In this document: piece after piece, positions 15,793 to 24,679 of the stretch
Layout: every line of letters starts with the position of its first letter
Numbering within the stretch: the first letter of the stretch is position 1
Source: Corynebacterium guangdongense
GTDB lineage: Bacteria > Actinomycetota > Actinomycetes > Mycobacteriales > Mycobacteriaceae
DNA length: 64,000 bases
Reading direction: 5' to 3'
Assembly: GCF_030408915.1 (NCBI RefSeq)
Contig: NZ_CP047654.1
Coordinates: 1,736,001-1,800,000 of the forward strand
The notes under the pieces: model-generated
Told to the model about the DNA's origin: nothing
The model's database searches: none
What the model saw: only the letters and a program-made list of their open reading frames with translations
Translations under genes and position numbers: made by a program

Positions 15793-17181
15793 ATGTCCAT
15801 TCTCGAGAACATCCTGACCTCCGGCCCCGGCCGTCTCGTCACCAAGCAGTTCGGTCTCAAGGATCCGCCGAAGCTGCGCCGAGGCACGACCATGCCCGCC
15901 GGAGACATCCTCGTCCACGCCACCGGCTCCTCCACCCTCGCCACCGACACCCTTACCCTGCTGGGCCTGTCCTCCGGCACCCCGCTTCTCGACGTCCCCG
16001 AGGCCCGCACCCGGGACGAGAAGGGCGAGGAGCAGCCGCCCCGGTACAGCGAACGCCCCGGCGCGTTGATCATCGACGCCGCCGACCTCAGCCGGCTCGA
16101 TGACCTGGAGAAGGTCCGCCAGGTCCTGCGTCCGGCAATGAAGGGCCTGGAGGATTCCGGCCGCGTCATCTTCCTGGGTCCCCGCCCCGGGGACGCGGGC
16201 GATCACGAGGCACGGGCCACCGCGGAGGCGCTCGAGGGCGTGATGCGCACCGTCGGCAAGGAACTGCGCGGCGGTTCCACCGCCAACCTCATCCGCGTCA
16301 CCCCCGGCACCCAGGCCGCCGACCTCACCTCGACCTTCTCCTTCCTGCTGGAAGGCCGCTCGGCTTTCGTCGCCGGCCAGGCATGGGAGGTCGGCACCTC
16401 CACCTTCGAGCCCCCGGTGACGGCGCAGCGCTTCACCGACCGCATCGTCGTGGTCACGGGCGCAGCACGCGGCATCGGCGCCGCCATCGCCCGCACCTTC
16501 GCTGCCACGGGCGCCACCGTCGTGGTCGTCGACGTGCCGGCCGCCGGCGACGGCCTCGCCGAGGTCGCCGTCGAGATCGGCGGTTCGGCGCTGCAGCTCG
16601 ACATCACCGATCCCACGGCCGCGGAAAAGATCGCCGCGCATGTCTCCGCCACCTACGGGCACGAGGCCGAGCTCTACGCCCTCATCCACAATGCCGGCAT
16701 CACCCGGGACAAGCTGACCGCCAACCTGGACGAAAAGCGCTGGGCCCAGGTCATCGACGTCAACCTCAAGGCAGAGATGGCCATCAACCAGACGCTGCTC
16801 AGCCGGGACCTGCCGGGCGGCTTCGGCCGGGAGGGAAGAATCGTCGGCATCGCGTCGACAAGCGGCATCGCCGGGCAGAAGGGGCAGGCCAACTACGCGG
16901 CCAGCAAGGCCGGCGTCGTGGGCTACACGGATTCGCTGGCCGCCGAGCTGGCGGGCACCGGAATCACCGCCAATGCGGTCGCCCCAGGCTTCATCGAGAC
17001 CGAGATGACCGCCGCCATTCCGTACATCAACCGCGAGATCTACCGCCGCGTCAACTCCCTCGAGCAGGGCGGCCGGCCGGTCGATGTCGCTGAAACCATC
17101 GCATACCTGTGCTCCCCCGCCTCGGCGGGCGTCAACGGGCAGACCGTCCGGGTGTGCGGACAGAACCTCGTGGGAAGGTAG
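15793..17181 (+). CDS. fabG4: 3-oxoacyl-ACP/CoA reductase, FabG4 type
   Basis: A two-part protein of 462 residues, longer than ordinary FabG (about 250). The N-terminal ~210 residues form a degenerate Rossmann-like domain. The C-terminal short-chain dehydrogenase domain has the cofactor loop VVTGAARGIGAAIARTF, the NAG motif (IHNAGITRDK), catalytic Ser in IASTSG and YAASKAG with the Tyr and Lys. This architecture is that of mycobacterial high-molecular-weight FabG4. It would interconvert 3-ketoacyl and 3-hydroxyacyl thioesters. The ATG at 15793 follows the thiolase stop by two bases. Confidence 0.9.
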   Translation: MSILENILTSGPGRLVTKQFGLKDPPKLRRGTTMPAGDILVHATGSSTLATDTLTLLGLSSGTPLLDVPEARTRDEKGEEQPPRYSERPGALIIDAADLSRLDDLEKVRQVLRPAMKGLEDSGRVIFLGPRPGDAGDHEARATAEALEGVMRTVGKELRGGSTANLIRVTPGTQAADLTSTFSFLLEGRSAFVAGQAWEVGTSTFEPPVTAQRFTDRIVVVTGAARGIGAAIARTFAATGATVVVVDVPAAGDGLAEVAVEIGGSALQLDITDPTAAEKIAAHVSATYGHEAELYALIHNAGITRDKLTANLDEKRWAQVIDVNLKAEMAINQTLLSRDLPGGFGREGRIVGIASTSGIAGQKGQANYAASKAGVVGYTDSLAAELAGTGITANAVAPGFIETEMTAAIPYINREIYRRVNSLEQGGRPVDVAETIAYLCSPASAGVNGQTVRVCGQNLVGR

Positions 17182-17187
17182 GACATC

Positions 17188-18066
17188 ATGCTCAGGGAGC
17201 TGCAGAAGAAGCCCAACCCGGGAAAGCTGCTCTTCACGGCCTTGCGGCCCACCGCGAGCCGGAAACCGGCCTCCACCGGGGCGATGGTCGGCGACGTCCG
17301 TCTCCGGGAGTACACCCAGAACAAGGAGAAGCTGCGGGCGTACCAGCAGGTCTGCGGGTTCACTCCCGCAGATACCGTGCCCGCGACCTGGCTGCACGTC
17401 CAGTCATTTCCGCTCCAGACCGAGCTGATGAGCGGGCGGGACTGGCCCTTCCCCGCCCTGGGCACGGTGCATCTGGCCAACCAGATGAAGATGATTCGCC
17501 CGGTCTCGGTGGACGAGACCCTCGACATTGAGGTCCGCGCCAGCCACCTCAACCCCCACGAGAAGGGCACGACTTTTCACCTGCTCGGGTTCATCCGGGT
17601 GGCCGGGGAGCTGGTGTGGACCAACCACTCCGTCTACCTGGTGCCCGGCTACCGGGTGCCGGGCGCGAACGTGCCGGTGGACCGCCAGGAGCTCCCGGAG
17701 GTCGAACCCGGGGAGACCTGGGAGCTGCCGGCGGATCTGGGGCGGCGCTACGCGAAGGCGTCAGGCGACTACAACCCCATCCACCTGCACCCGGCCTCGG
17801 CGAAGCTGTTCGGGTTCCGGACGACGATCGTGCACGGCATGTGGACCCACGCCCGCGCCCTGGCCGCGATGGAGGCGCACCTCCCCGAGGCCTACGAGGC
17901 CCGGGTCCAGTTCGTCAAACCCATTGAGCTGCCGGGCACGGTGAGGTTCGCGACCGACGGCGAGCGCTACGGCGTGACCGGGGAGGACGGGAAGGTCCGC
18001 ATCGCAGGCGCTGTCGTGCCCATCCAGACCACCCTGATGGGACGGCCGCTGACGAACACGTTCTAG
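17188..18066 (+). CDS. htdX: MaoC-type 3-hydroxyacyl thioester dehydratase
   Basis: A 292-residue double hot-dog dehydratase. The C-terminal half carries the hydratase-2 motif DYNPIHLHPASAKLFGF with catalytic Asp and His, then VHGMWTHA. The N-terminal half is a degenerate hot dog. It would dehydrate 3-hydroxyacyl-ACP or -CoA, partnering the upstream FabG4-type reductase. Gene order thiolase-FabG4-MaoC equals the mycobacterial fadA2-fabG4-htdX neighbourhood. Its stop codon overlaps the convergent mutM stop by four bases. Confidence 0.87.
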   Translation: MLRELQKKPNPGKLLFTALRPTASRKPASTGAMVGDVRLREYTQNKEKLRAYQQVCGFTPADTVPATWLHVQSFPLQTELMSGRDWPFPALGTVHLANQMKMIRPVSVDETLDIEVRASHLNPHEKGTTFHLLGFIRVAGELVWTNHSVYLVPGYRVPGANVPVDRQELPEVEPGETWELPADLGRRYAKASGDYNPIHLHPASAKLFGFRTTIVHGMWTHARALAAMEAHLPEAYEARVQFVKPIELPGTVRFATDGERYGVTGEDGKVRIAGAVVPIQTTLMGRPLTNTF

Positions 18067-18914
18067 GTGGTCTGGCAGACCGGACAATAGTGCGTGGAGC
18101 GGTTCTGGAAGGCGACCCGGCGAATCGGCCCGCCGCAGCGCGGGCACGGTTCGTCCTCTCGCCCGTAGACGTTGAGGTCACGGGAGAAGTAACCCGAGGC
18201 GCCGTTGACGTTGACGTAGAGCGCATCGAAGCTTGTTCCGCCGGCTGCCAGCGCCCGAGTCATCACTTCCTGGGCGGCCTCGAGCAGCCCCACCGCGTCG
18301 CGCTGGCGCAGGCTCTTCGCCCGCCGTTCGGGTTTGATCCCCGCTGCCCACAGGGACTCATCCGCGTAGATGTTGCCCACCCCGGAAACAATCTCTTGGT
18401 TGAGCAGCACGCTCTTGATCGGTGAATTGGCCTGGCGCATGCGCCGGGCGGTGGCGGCGACGTCGAACTCCGGCTCCAGCGGATCGACGGCGACGTGCGC
18501 CACGGGCTCGGGCACGCGGGTCCCGGCGCGCCCGTCGACAAGCCACGTGTGCAGCCAGCGCCCGAAGGTGCGCTGGTCCACGAAGGCCAGCTCCAGCGGT
18601 GAACCGTCAGCCGCGGTGAGGTCCGCGCGGATACGCAGATGCCGGGAGGTGCAGGTGTCGGGCGCACCGACGAGCATCTGGCCGCTCATGCCCAGATGGA
18701 CGTAGAGCGCCTCCTCCCCCGGCAGGTCCAGCCACAGGTACTTGCCGCGTCGGCGCACGCCCGTGATGGTGGCGCCGGTCAGCAGATCTGCCAGGGGGAC
18801 GTCCTGGCCACGGTTGGCCCGGGGGTGCAGGACGGCGACGTCGTCTATGCGGGCGCCGAGGACATGCGCCTCGAGACCCCGGCGGACGATCTCAACCTCG
18901 GGAAGTTCAGGCAC
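18063..18914 (-). CDS. mutM: Formamidopyrimidine-DNA glycosylase
   Basis: A base-excision repair glycosylase/AP lyase for 8-oxoguanine, 283 residues. The mature N-terminus is Pro-Glu-Leu-Pro-Glu (catalytic Pro2 and Glu3 of MPELPEVEIV). The helix-two-turn-helix motif includes VSGVGNIYADESLW. The C-terminal zinc finger is CPRCGGPIRR with CPVC near the end. It overlaps the rnc stop by eight bases and forms the rnc-mutM unit seen in mycobacteria. Confidence 0.96.
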   Translation of the reverse strand: MPELPEVEIVRRGLEAHVLGARIDDVAVLHPRANRGQDVPLADLLTGATITGVRRRGKYLWLDLPGEEALYVHLGMSGQMLVGAPDTCTSRHLRIRADLTAADGSPLELAFVDQRTFGRWLHTWLVDGRAGTRVPEPVAHVAVDPLEPEFDVAATARRMRQANSPIKSVLLNQEIVSGVGNIYADESLWAAGIKPERRAKSLRQRDAVGLLEAAQEVMTRALAAGGTSFDALYVNVNGASGYFSRDLNVYGREDEPCPRCGGPIRRVAFQNRSTHYCPVCQTT

Positions 18915-19671
18915 GCCCGGTCACCAGCTCCGGGTATTCGCGCAGCAGCTCAAGGGCGTGGAACGCGGCCTGCTGCTCCGCGATCTTCTTGTTGCCACCG
19001 GTGCCGTTACCGAGCACGGCACCGGCGACGATGACCTCGGTGGTGAAGAGCAGGTCATGGTCCGGGCCGACGGAGGTCGACCGGTACTCCGCCATCGGGG
19101 CCTTGAGCTCCGCCAGACGTTCCTGCAGGTTCGTCTTCGAGTCGATGGTCCTGCCGGTGACCACGGCGTTGTCGATCTTCGCCCCGAAGAGGCGCAGGAC
19201 GACGTCGCGGGTGGTCTCGAAACCGTGCTGGCGGTAGATGGCGCCCAGGATGGCCTCGGTGGTGTCGGCGAGGATGGACTCCTTGCCCCGCCCGCCGGTG
19301 GCGAGCTCACCTTTACCCAGGAGCACGTACTCCCCCAGCCCAATGTCGCGGGCGATGTCGGCGCAGCCGTAGCGGGAGACGATGGAGGCGCGCATCTTCG
19401 AGATGTCCGACTCCGGGCGGTCCGGGTACTGCTTGTACAGCTGCTCCGCGACGGACAGGCCCAGCACGGCGTCGCCGAGGAACTCGAGGCGCTCGTTGTT
19501 GGGCAGGCCGCCGTTCTCGTTGGCGAAGGAGCGGTGCGTCAGCGCCAGCCGCAGGTGCTTGTCGTCGAGGTCGACGCCGAGGCGTTCCAGCAGCGGCCCG
19601 TGGTCCATGACGTGGTAGGCCTGCTCCAGCGCCTCCACCCCGGTGACGCGCCGTTTGCGGGAACGGCTCAC
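18907..19671 (-). CDS. rnc: Ribonuclease III
   Basis: A double-strand-specific endoribonuclease, 254 residues, processing rRNA precursors and structured mRNAs. The catalytic signature NNERLEFLGDAVLGL and a second acidic cluster (DTTEAILGAIY) define the RNase III domain. The last ~75 residues are a double-stranded RNA-binding domain ending in NKKIAEQQAAFHALEL. It starts with GTG overlapping the upstream yceD stop (GTGA), showing coupling. Confidence 0.96.
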   Translation of the reverse strand: MSRSRKRRVTGVEALEQAYHVMDHGPLLERLGVDLDDKHLRLALTHRSFANENGGLPNNERLEFLGDAVLGLSVAEQLYKQYPDRPESDISKMRASIVSRYGCADIARDIGLGEYVLLGKGELATGGRGKESILADTTEAILGAIYRQHGFETTRDVVLRLFGAKIDNAVVTGRTIDSKTNLQERLAELKAPMAEYRSTSVGPDHDLLFTTEVIVAGAVLGNGTGGNKKIAEQQAAFHALELLREYPELVTGRA

Positions 19672-20222
19672 AGGAACTTCTCCAGGCCCGACCAGCGGGG
19701 ATCGAGCCGCGGATCCTCTCCCTCGACGATGTTGCCGTCGGCGTCGACGACCCCGTCCGGCTTCGGGACGTCGGTGTCCTCGTCAGGACAGCCGCCTTCA
19801 CAGGTGGGGTTGAAGGGCAGTGACAGGCCAGCCTCGTCGATGACGGTCTGTTCGATGTCGATCTCGTCGCGCTCGATGAGCGGGACGGAGTCCCCGCCAC
19901 CGTCGTCCTCATCCTCGTCACCGGTGACGAAGTCGGGGTCGACGGCGAACATCTGGCTGATGTGCAGCGTCGCCTCCGGGTGCAGGGGGCGCAGACACCG
20001 GACGCACTCACCGGTCAGCGTCGCGGTGATGTCGGCGTCCACGAGGATGCCACCGCCGAGCGGGGTCAACGTTGCCTCGACGACGACGTCCGCCCCCTGG
20101 GCGATGGCGATCATTTCCGGACCGATGCGCGAGGGCGAGGGCCCGGCCTGGCGGCGCTGCTCGGGCATGGTGGACCCGCCGTGAATGAGGTCTGCGACGG
20201 GAAACACAAAGGGATTATTCAT
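19668..20222 (-). CDS. YceD family (DUF177) protein
   Basis: A 184-residue cytoplasmic protein of the YceD/DUF177 family, linked elsewhere to 23S rRNA accumulation and usually next to rpmF or rnc. It has the conserved CVRCLRP motif and a second Cys pair (CEGGC), together a possible metal or redox site, and a strongly acidic middle (DEDEDDGGGD). The start ATG at 20222 has GGAG four bases upstream. The position between sepIVA and rnc matches mycobacterial order. Confidence 0.9.
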   Translation of the reverse strand: MNNPFVFPVADLIHGGSTMPEQRRQAGPSPSRIGPEMIAIAQGADVVVEATLTPLGGGILVDADITATLTGECVRCLRPLHPEATLHISQMFAVDPDFVTGDEDEDDGGGDSVPLIERDEIDIEQTVIDEAGLSLPFNPTCEGGCPDEDTDVPKPDGVVDADGNIVEGEDPRLDPRWSGLEKFL

Positions 20223-20257
20223 AACGCTCCACAGCTTACAGTCGCTGGCAAATCACG

Positions 20258-21022
20258 TTACTGATCGCTGCGCGGACGCCGACGCGACACCCGCGGCCGG
20301 TCGTAACCGGGGTCGTAGCCCTCGGCGGGCAGGGACCGGGGCGCCGGGGCCTGGCCGCCACCGCCGACCCCGGCTCCGCGGCGCAGCGCGGCCCGGTCGG
20401 AGGAGACGGTGCGCAGGATACCGGTCAGGGACTCCTCAAAATCGGCGAGCTTGCCGTCGACGAACTCGTCGGCCTCGGTGCGCAGGCGGTCGGACTCTGC
20501 GTGCGCGGAGTCGACGATACGGTGGGCCTCCTCGTTGGCGCGACGAACGACCTCGGACTCCTCGACCAGCCGCTGCTGCTCGGCATGCCCCTCGGCGACA
20601 CTGCGCTCATAGGAGGCGTTGCCGTCGGCGACGAGGCGATCCGCCTCGGCGCGGGCGGCGCCGATCGTGCGGTCCGCCTCGTCTTCGGCGTGCGCGACGG
20701 TGGCGGTGGCACGCTGCTGCGCGTCATCGAGGATGTCCCGTGCCTCGTCGCTGGCGCGGGTGACATGCTCCTGTGCCTCACGCTCCGCGTCGTCGATGAT
20801 GGCGCGGGCGCGCTCCTCGGCGCCGATCAGAATCTCGTCCTGACGATCCAACACGTCCTGGGCATCGTCGATCTCCTCCGGCAGTGCGTTGCGGAGATCA
20901 TCCAGCAGCGCCAGCATGTCATTGCGGGGAACCATGCAGTTGGAGGTCATGGGCACGCCATAGGCCTGCTCAACCGTCTGGACAAGTTCATCAAGTGCTT
21001 CGAATACTCGGTACATCGGCAT
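20258..21022 (-). CDS. sepIVA: SepIVA-like DivIVA-domain coiled-coil protein
   Basis: A 254-residue protein. The N-terminus (MYRVFEALDELVQTVEQAYG) resembles the membrane-binding crossed loop of DivIVA-type proteins. A long charged coiled coil, rich in Ala, Glu, Asp and Arg, spans residues ~60-205. A basic, disordered tail ends in RRRPRSDQ. In mycobacteria the gene at this place upstream of the yceD homologue encodes SepIVA, needed for septation and polar growth. The role is inferred from that family and the synteny. Confidence 0.85.
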   Translation of the reverse strand: MPMYRVFEALDELVQTVEQAYGVPMTSNCMVPRNDMLALLDDLRNALPEEIDDAQDVLDRQDEILIGAEERARAIIDDAEREAQEHVTRASDEARDILDDAQQRATATVAHAEDEADRTIGAARAEADRLVADGNASYERSVAEGHAEQQRLVEESEVVRRANEEAHRIVDSAHAESDRLRTEADEFVDGKLADFEESLTGILRTVSSDRAALRRGAGVGGGGQAPAPRSLPAEGYDPGYDRPRVSRRRPRSDQ

Positions 21023-21226
21023 GACTTCAGGTTACCTTTCCCGGCCACCGCGGTGCGCCCCGATGTCCGCCCCGGCCACCGTCACGATCACCCAGCCCGC
21101 CCGGCCAATCGCTGCCCGGGGGGAACCGTACCCACCCCACGCCTTCGACCCTCCTGTGAAAAGCGATAGCATTGACACGTAAGTACAGTATATTCACAGT
21201 ATTTTTTGATGAGGGGACGGCCGCAG
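21023..21226. promoter_or_regulatory. Divergent region between sepIVA and the partner-switch operon
   Basis: A markedly AT-rich island (about 21160-21208) in GC-rich surroundings. TATATT at 21189-21194 is a good -10 box for the plus-strand operon. GAGGGG at 21211-21216 is the only Shine-Dalgarno-like sequence and serves the GTG at 21227, not the ATG at 21209. TTGACA at 21172 is present but only 11 bases from TATATT, so its role as a -35 is doubtful. Confidence 0.5.
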
Positions 21227-22381
21227 GTGGACGAGCAGAAGCGACAAGCCGCGTTGGACGCGCTGCACATCCTGGACACACCGGCCGATGAACGCCTGGA
21301 TCGCGTCACCAGGTTGGCGAAAGAGCTGCTCGACGTTCCCATCGTCGCCCTCAATTTCATCGACCACGACAGGCAGTGGACCAAGTCCCAGATCGGACTC
21401 GGCCCCGTCAAGGACGTGCGCAGGGACGATTCCATCTGTCAGCACACCGTTGCCAGCAATTCCCTCTTCATGATCGAGGACACTCACGCCTCCCCGGATT
21501 TCGCGGCCCATCCCGCCGTGACCGGTCCTCCCTACGTTCGCTTCTACGCCGGACACCCGGTGCACGCCCCGGGCGGACAACCCGTCGGGGCACTGTGCGC
21601 GATCGACACCCGCCCCCGCCAATTCAGCGACCACCAGCTCGATCTTCTGCGCGACCTGGCCCTGTGGATGGAAACCGAGCTGGGCCGGGAATGCCTCACC
21701 GAAGAAGTCGACGCCGCACGGCTGCTGTCCATGTCCCATGAATGCCCGCAGATCCCCGGTTACACCATCGCGGCCGATTCCACCGCGCACGTCAGCCTGT
21801 CAGGGGATTTCTACGACCTGACGGGCTTGCCCGGGTCGCTGCGGGTGACGCTTGCCGACGCCATGGGCTCGGGAATCGGGGCGGCCCTTGTCGCCGCCGG
21901 AGTCAGGGCTTCCCTCCGGACCGAACCGGAGCGCCCCCTCATCCAGGCGATGACTGACGCCGATCGCATCCTGCACGAGGATTTCGCCGAGAAGGACATG
22001 TTCGTCACCGCCGTCCACGCCAACGTCGAGCTGGCCACGGGGAAGATCGAGCTGGTCGACGCCGGCCACGGCCTGGCTTTCGTCATCGGCGCCGACACCT
22101 CCTGGCGCCCGCTGCGCTCCGTCAACCTGCCCCTGGGCATGAACTCCGCCGTGGCCGGTGACTACAAACTGGTCACCGACTCCCTGGCCCCCGGCGAGCA
22201 CCTCGTCTGCTGCAGCGACGGACTCCTCGACGTCCTCGACCCCGCAGATCCTTTCGGCCACGTGGAACGTGTCATCCGGGAACTCGGGCCCGAGCAGGCG
22301 ATCGCCAGGGTGGCGGATCTGGCGCTCGACGCCCGCGCCACCGACGACATCACCGCCATCGTCATCCGGAGGGACGCATGA
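21227..22381 (+). CDS. GAF domain-PP2C (RsbU/SpoIIE-type) phosphatase
   Basis: About 384 residues. The N-terminal ~160 residues form a GAF sensor domain (ALDALHILDTPADERLDRVT, SICQHTV, FYAGHPV). The C-terminal ~230 residues are a PP2C phosphatase of the SpoIIE/RsbU class: LSGDFYDL, LADAMGSGIGAALV, DAGHGL, CSDGLLD and ATDDITAIVI carry the metal-binding Asp residues. It should dephosphorylate the STAS protein encoded downstream in response to a ligand or redox cue. I prefer the GTG at 21227 because of its Shine-Dalgarno; ATG 21209 is the alternative. The stop overlaps the next start (ATGA), so translation is coupled. Confidence 0.9.
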   Translation: MDEQKRQAALDALHILDTPADERLDRVTRLAKELLDVPIVALNFIDHDRQWTKSQIGLGPVKDVRRDDSICQHTVASNSLFMIEDTHASPDFAAHPAVTGPPYVRFYAGHPVHAPGGQPVGALCAIDTRPRQFSDHQLDLLRDLALWMETELGRECLTEEVDAARLLSMSHECPQIPGYTIAADSTAHVSLSGDFYDLTGLPGSLRVTLADAMGSGIGAALVAAGVRASLRTEPERPLIQAMTDADRILHEDFAEKDMFVTAVHANVELATGKIELVDAGHGLAFVIGADTSWRPLRSVNLPLGMNSAVAGDYKLVTDSLAPGEHLVCCSDGLLDVLDPADPFGHVERVIRELGPEQAIARVADLALDARATDDITAIVIRRDA

Positions 22382-24369
22382 CGCGCCGACACATACTGAT
22401 CCGCATCCTTGCCGTCCTCTCGGTCATCCTGGGCGTCAACTACATCGTGTGGCGCTGGCTGGCCTCGATCAACTGGGAGGCCTGGTGGATAGCGGTGCCG
22501 CTGGTCATTGCCGAAACCTACAGCCTGGTGGACACCTTCCTCTTTTCGACCACCATGTGGCGCGCACGGCAGCGCCCCGCGCCGGCCTCACCTCCGCAGG
22601 GCACGGTCGACGTCTTCATCACCACCTACAACGAACCCCTCGACCTCGTGATGACGACGGCCCGGGCGGCCAAACGGATAACCTACCCCCACAACACCTG
22701 GGTACTCGATGACGGAGCCCGGCCCGAGATGGAACAGGCGGCCAGGGACGCCGGGATCGGATACCTCACCAGGTCAGAAGACTGGACGGGGAAACCCCGC
22801 CACGCCAAGGCCGGGAACCTCAACAACGCCCTCTTCCAGACCGAGGGAGAGTTCCTGCTCATTCTCGACGCCGACCAGATTCCCGATCCGCTCATACTGG
22901 ACCGCACCCTCGGCTATTTCGCCGACGATCCGGCAGTCGCCCTCGTCCAGACGCCCCAGTACTTCTCCAACGTCACCGAGTCCGATCCGCTGGGCAGTCA
23001 GGCGCCCCTGTTCTACGGCCCGATCCAGCAGGGCAAGGACGGCTGGAACGCGGCCTTCTTCTGCGGCTCCAATGCGGTCCTGCGTCGGGAAGCGCTCATG
23101 CAGATGGGCATCGTCGGGTACGTCAAAGAGATCGAGGACTCCACCCGCACGGCCCTCATCGCGTCGGAACGGCTCATCCGGAAGGAGGCACGCCGGGCCA
23201 CCGATCCGTTTCTGCGCCAGGAGCTCACCGAGCTCCGGACGGAAATCACCCGGGCACGGGAGAAGCTCACCGCCGGCGAACCCGTGGGCGAGATCACCTT
23301 CGCACTGCGGGAGAGCATCGACCGCGCATCCCAGCGGCTCCTGAGCAGGGACTTCGCGACCATTCAGGAAGACCTGGAGGTCATCGATAACCTACCCGTG
23401 GAGCTGGACCGGGAGCTGGTGGTGCCGGTCGTCAGCGAGACAGGGCTCGACCAGCTCACCAGCGCGGAACTGTCCCCGCTGGGAGCCGTCGAAACAGTCG
23501 GCGCGCTTCTCGACGTGTTGACGATCGACCGCGGTGGAGAGGCGCAGCCGATCCAGCCCATCGCCACCATCTCCGTGACCGAGGACATGGCGACCGCCAT
23601 GCAGCTGCACTCCATGGGCTGGCACAGCGTCTACCACCACGAAATCCTCGCCCACGGCCTCGCCCCGGAGGATCTGCGGACCATGCTCACGCAGCGGCTC
23701 CGCTGGGCGCAGGGCACCATGCAGGTGATGCTGAGGGATAACCCACTGCTCAAGAAGGGCCTGTCCGCCGGTCAACGCCTGATGTACTTCGCCACGATGT
23801 GGAGCTATCTCTCCGGGTTCACGGCGCTGGTTTATCTGGCTGCCCCCGTGATCTACCTGCTCTTCGGCGTCATGCCGGTGACGGCGTGGAGCCTGGACTT
23901 CTTCCTTCGGTTCCTGCCCTACTTCCTGGTCAATCAGGCCCTCTTCCTGGTGGTGGCGAAAGGAACGCGGACCTGGCGTGGGCAGCAGTACTCACTCGCC
24001 CTGTTCCCCGTATGGATCGCGGCCTGCTGGACCGCCGCCCGGAACGTCTGGTTCGGGCGACCGCTGAACTTCGCCGTGACGAAGAAGGACGGGCGGGACG
24101 AGCGCGGCATACCGTGGCGCCAGATCTGGCCGCAGTTGAGCGCGATCGCCGTCCTCGGGGTGGCCGTGGTCATCGGTCTCGTCCGCGTGGCGGTGGGCAC
24201 CGCCGACGGCACCGGCACTCTCGTCAACACCGCCTGGGTAATCTACGACCTCGTGGTTCTCAGCGTCATCATCGAGGCCGCGCGGTACCGGGGACCGTCT
24301 CCCGCCCCGGCCGAACCATCGACCATTCGCCCGGAAGGACACAATGAATACTCTGACAACAGCAATTAA
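22378..24369 (+). CDS. Cellulose-synthase-like family 2 glycosyltransferase
   Basis: A processive-type membrane glycosyltransferase, 663 residues. Two N-terminal helices precede the GT-A domain with VFITTYNEP, the DAD metal site (residues 164-166), QTPQYFSN, FFCGSN (~226), TED (401-403) and QRLRW (439-443), the signatures of BcsA-like polysaccharide synthases. About four or five C-terminal helices follow. No PilZ domain (RxxxR) is present, so c-di-GMP control is unlikely. Between FCGSNAVLRR and TED there is a ~150-residue helical insertion, where BcsA has about 30 residues. It overlaps both neighbours of a partner-switching operon. The product polysaccharide is unknown. Confidence 0.88.
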   Translation: MTRRHILIRILAVLSVILGVNYIVWRWLASINWEAWWIAVPLVIAETYSLVDTFLFSTTMWRARQRPAPASPPQGTVDVFITTYNEPLDLVMTTARAAKRITYPHNTWVLDDGARPEMEQAARDAGIGYLTRSEDWTGKPRHAKAGNLNNALFQTEGEFLLILDADQIPDPLILDRTLGYFADDPAVALVQTPQYFSNVTESDPLGSQAPLFYGPIQQGKDGWNAAFFCGSNAVLRREALMQMGIVGYVKEIEDSTRTALIASERLIRKEARRATDPFLRQELTELRTEITRAREKLTAGEPVGEITFALRESIDRASQRLLSRDFATIQEDLEVIDNLPVELDRELVVPVVSETGLDQLTSAELSPLGAVETVGALLDVLTIDRGGEAQPIQPIATISVTEDMATAMQLHSMGWHSVYHHEILAHGLAPEDLRTMLTQRLRWAQGTMQVMLRDNPLLKKGLSAGQRLMYFATMWSYLSGFTALVYLAAPVIYLLFGVMPVTAWSLDFFLRFLPYFLVNQALFLVVAKGTRTWRGQQYSLALFPVWIAACWTAARNVWFGRPLNFAVTKKDGRDERGIPWRQIWPQLSAIAVLGVAVVIGLVRVAVGTADGTGTLVNTAWVIYDLVVLSVIIEAARYRGPSPAPAEPSTIRPEGHNEYSDNSN

Positions 24370-24679
24370 CGGCACCGTCGCCGTCGTGAAAATCACGGGC
24401 CGATTGACCGCATCCGGCTCCTCCCAGCTGCGCGCCACGGTCAACGACCTGATTTCCGAGGACGCCAACCGGATCGTCGTCGACCTCAGCAGCACTGATT
24501 TTGTGGACTCCTCCGGGCTGGGCGCGCTGATCGGCGGACTGAAGAACGCGCGGGTGGCGGGAGGCGATCTCCGGATCGCCGCCGTGCCCGACAACGTGCA
24601 GGCCGTGCTGAAACTGACTAATCTCGACCGGGTACTTCGCAGCCATGCCACAGTCGAGGAAGCTTTCAGTGACCACTGA
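24344..24679 (+). CDS. STAS-domain anti-sigma factor antagonist-like protein
   Basis: A single STAS domain of 111 residues like SpoIIAA/RsbV. The phosphorylation motif is DFVDSSGLGALIGGLK, with Ser57 matching the phosphorylated serine of SpoIIAA. It should be phosphorylated by the downstream HATPase kinase and dephosphorylated by the upstream PP2C protein. The start overlaps the glycosyltransferase stop by 26 bases and has GGAAGGA as ribosome site, so it is made together with the enzyme. No sigma factor gene lies nearby. Confidence 0.93.
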   Translation: MNTLTTAINGTVAVVKITGRLTASGSSQLRATVNDLISEDANRIVVDLSSTDFVDSSGLGALIGGLKNARVAGGDLRIAAVPDNVQAVLKLTNLDRVLRSHATVEEAFSDH

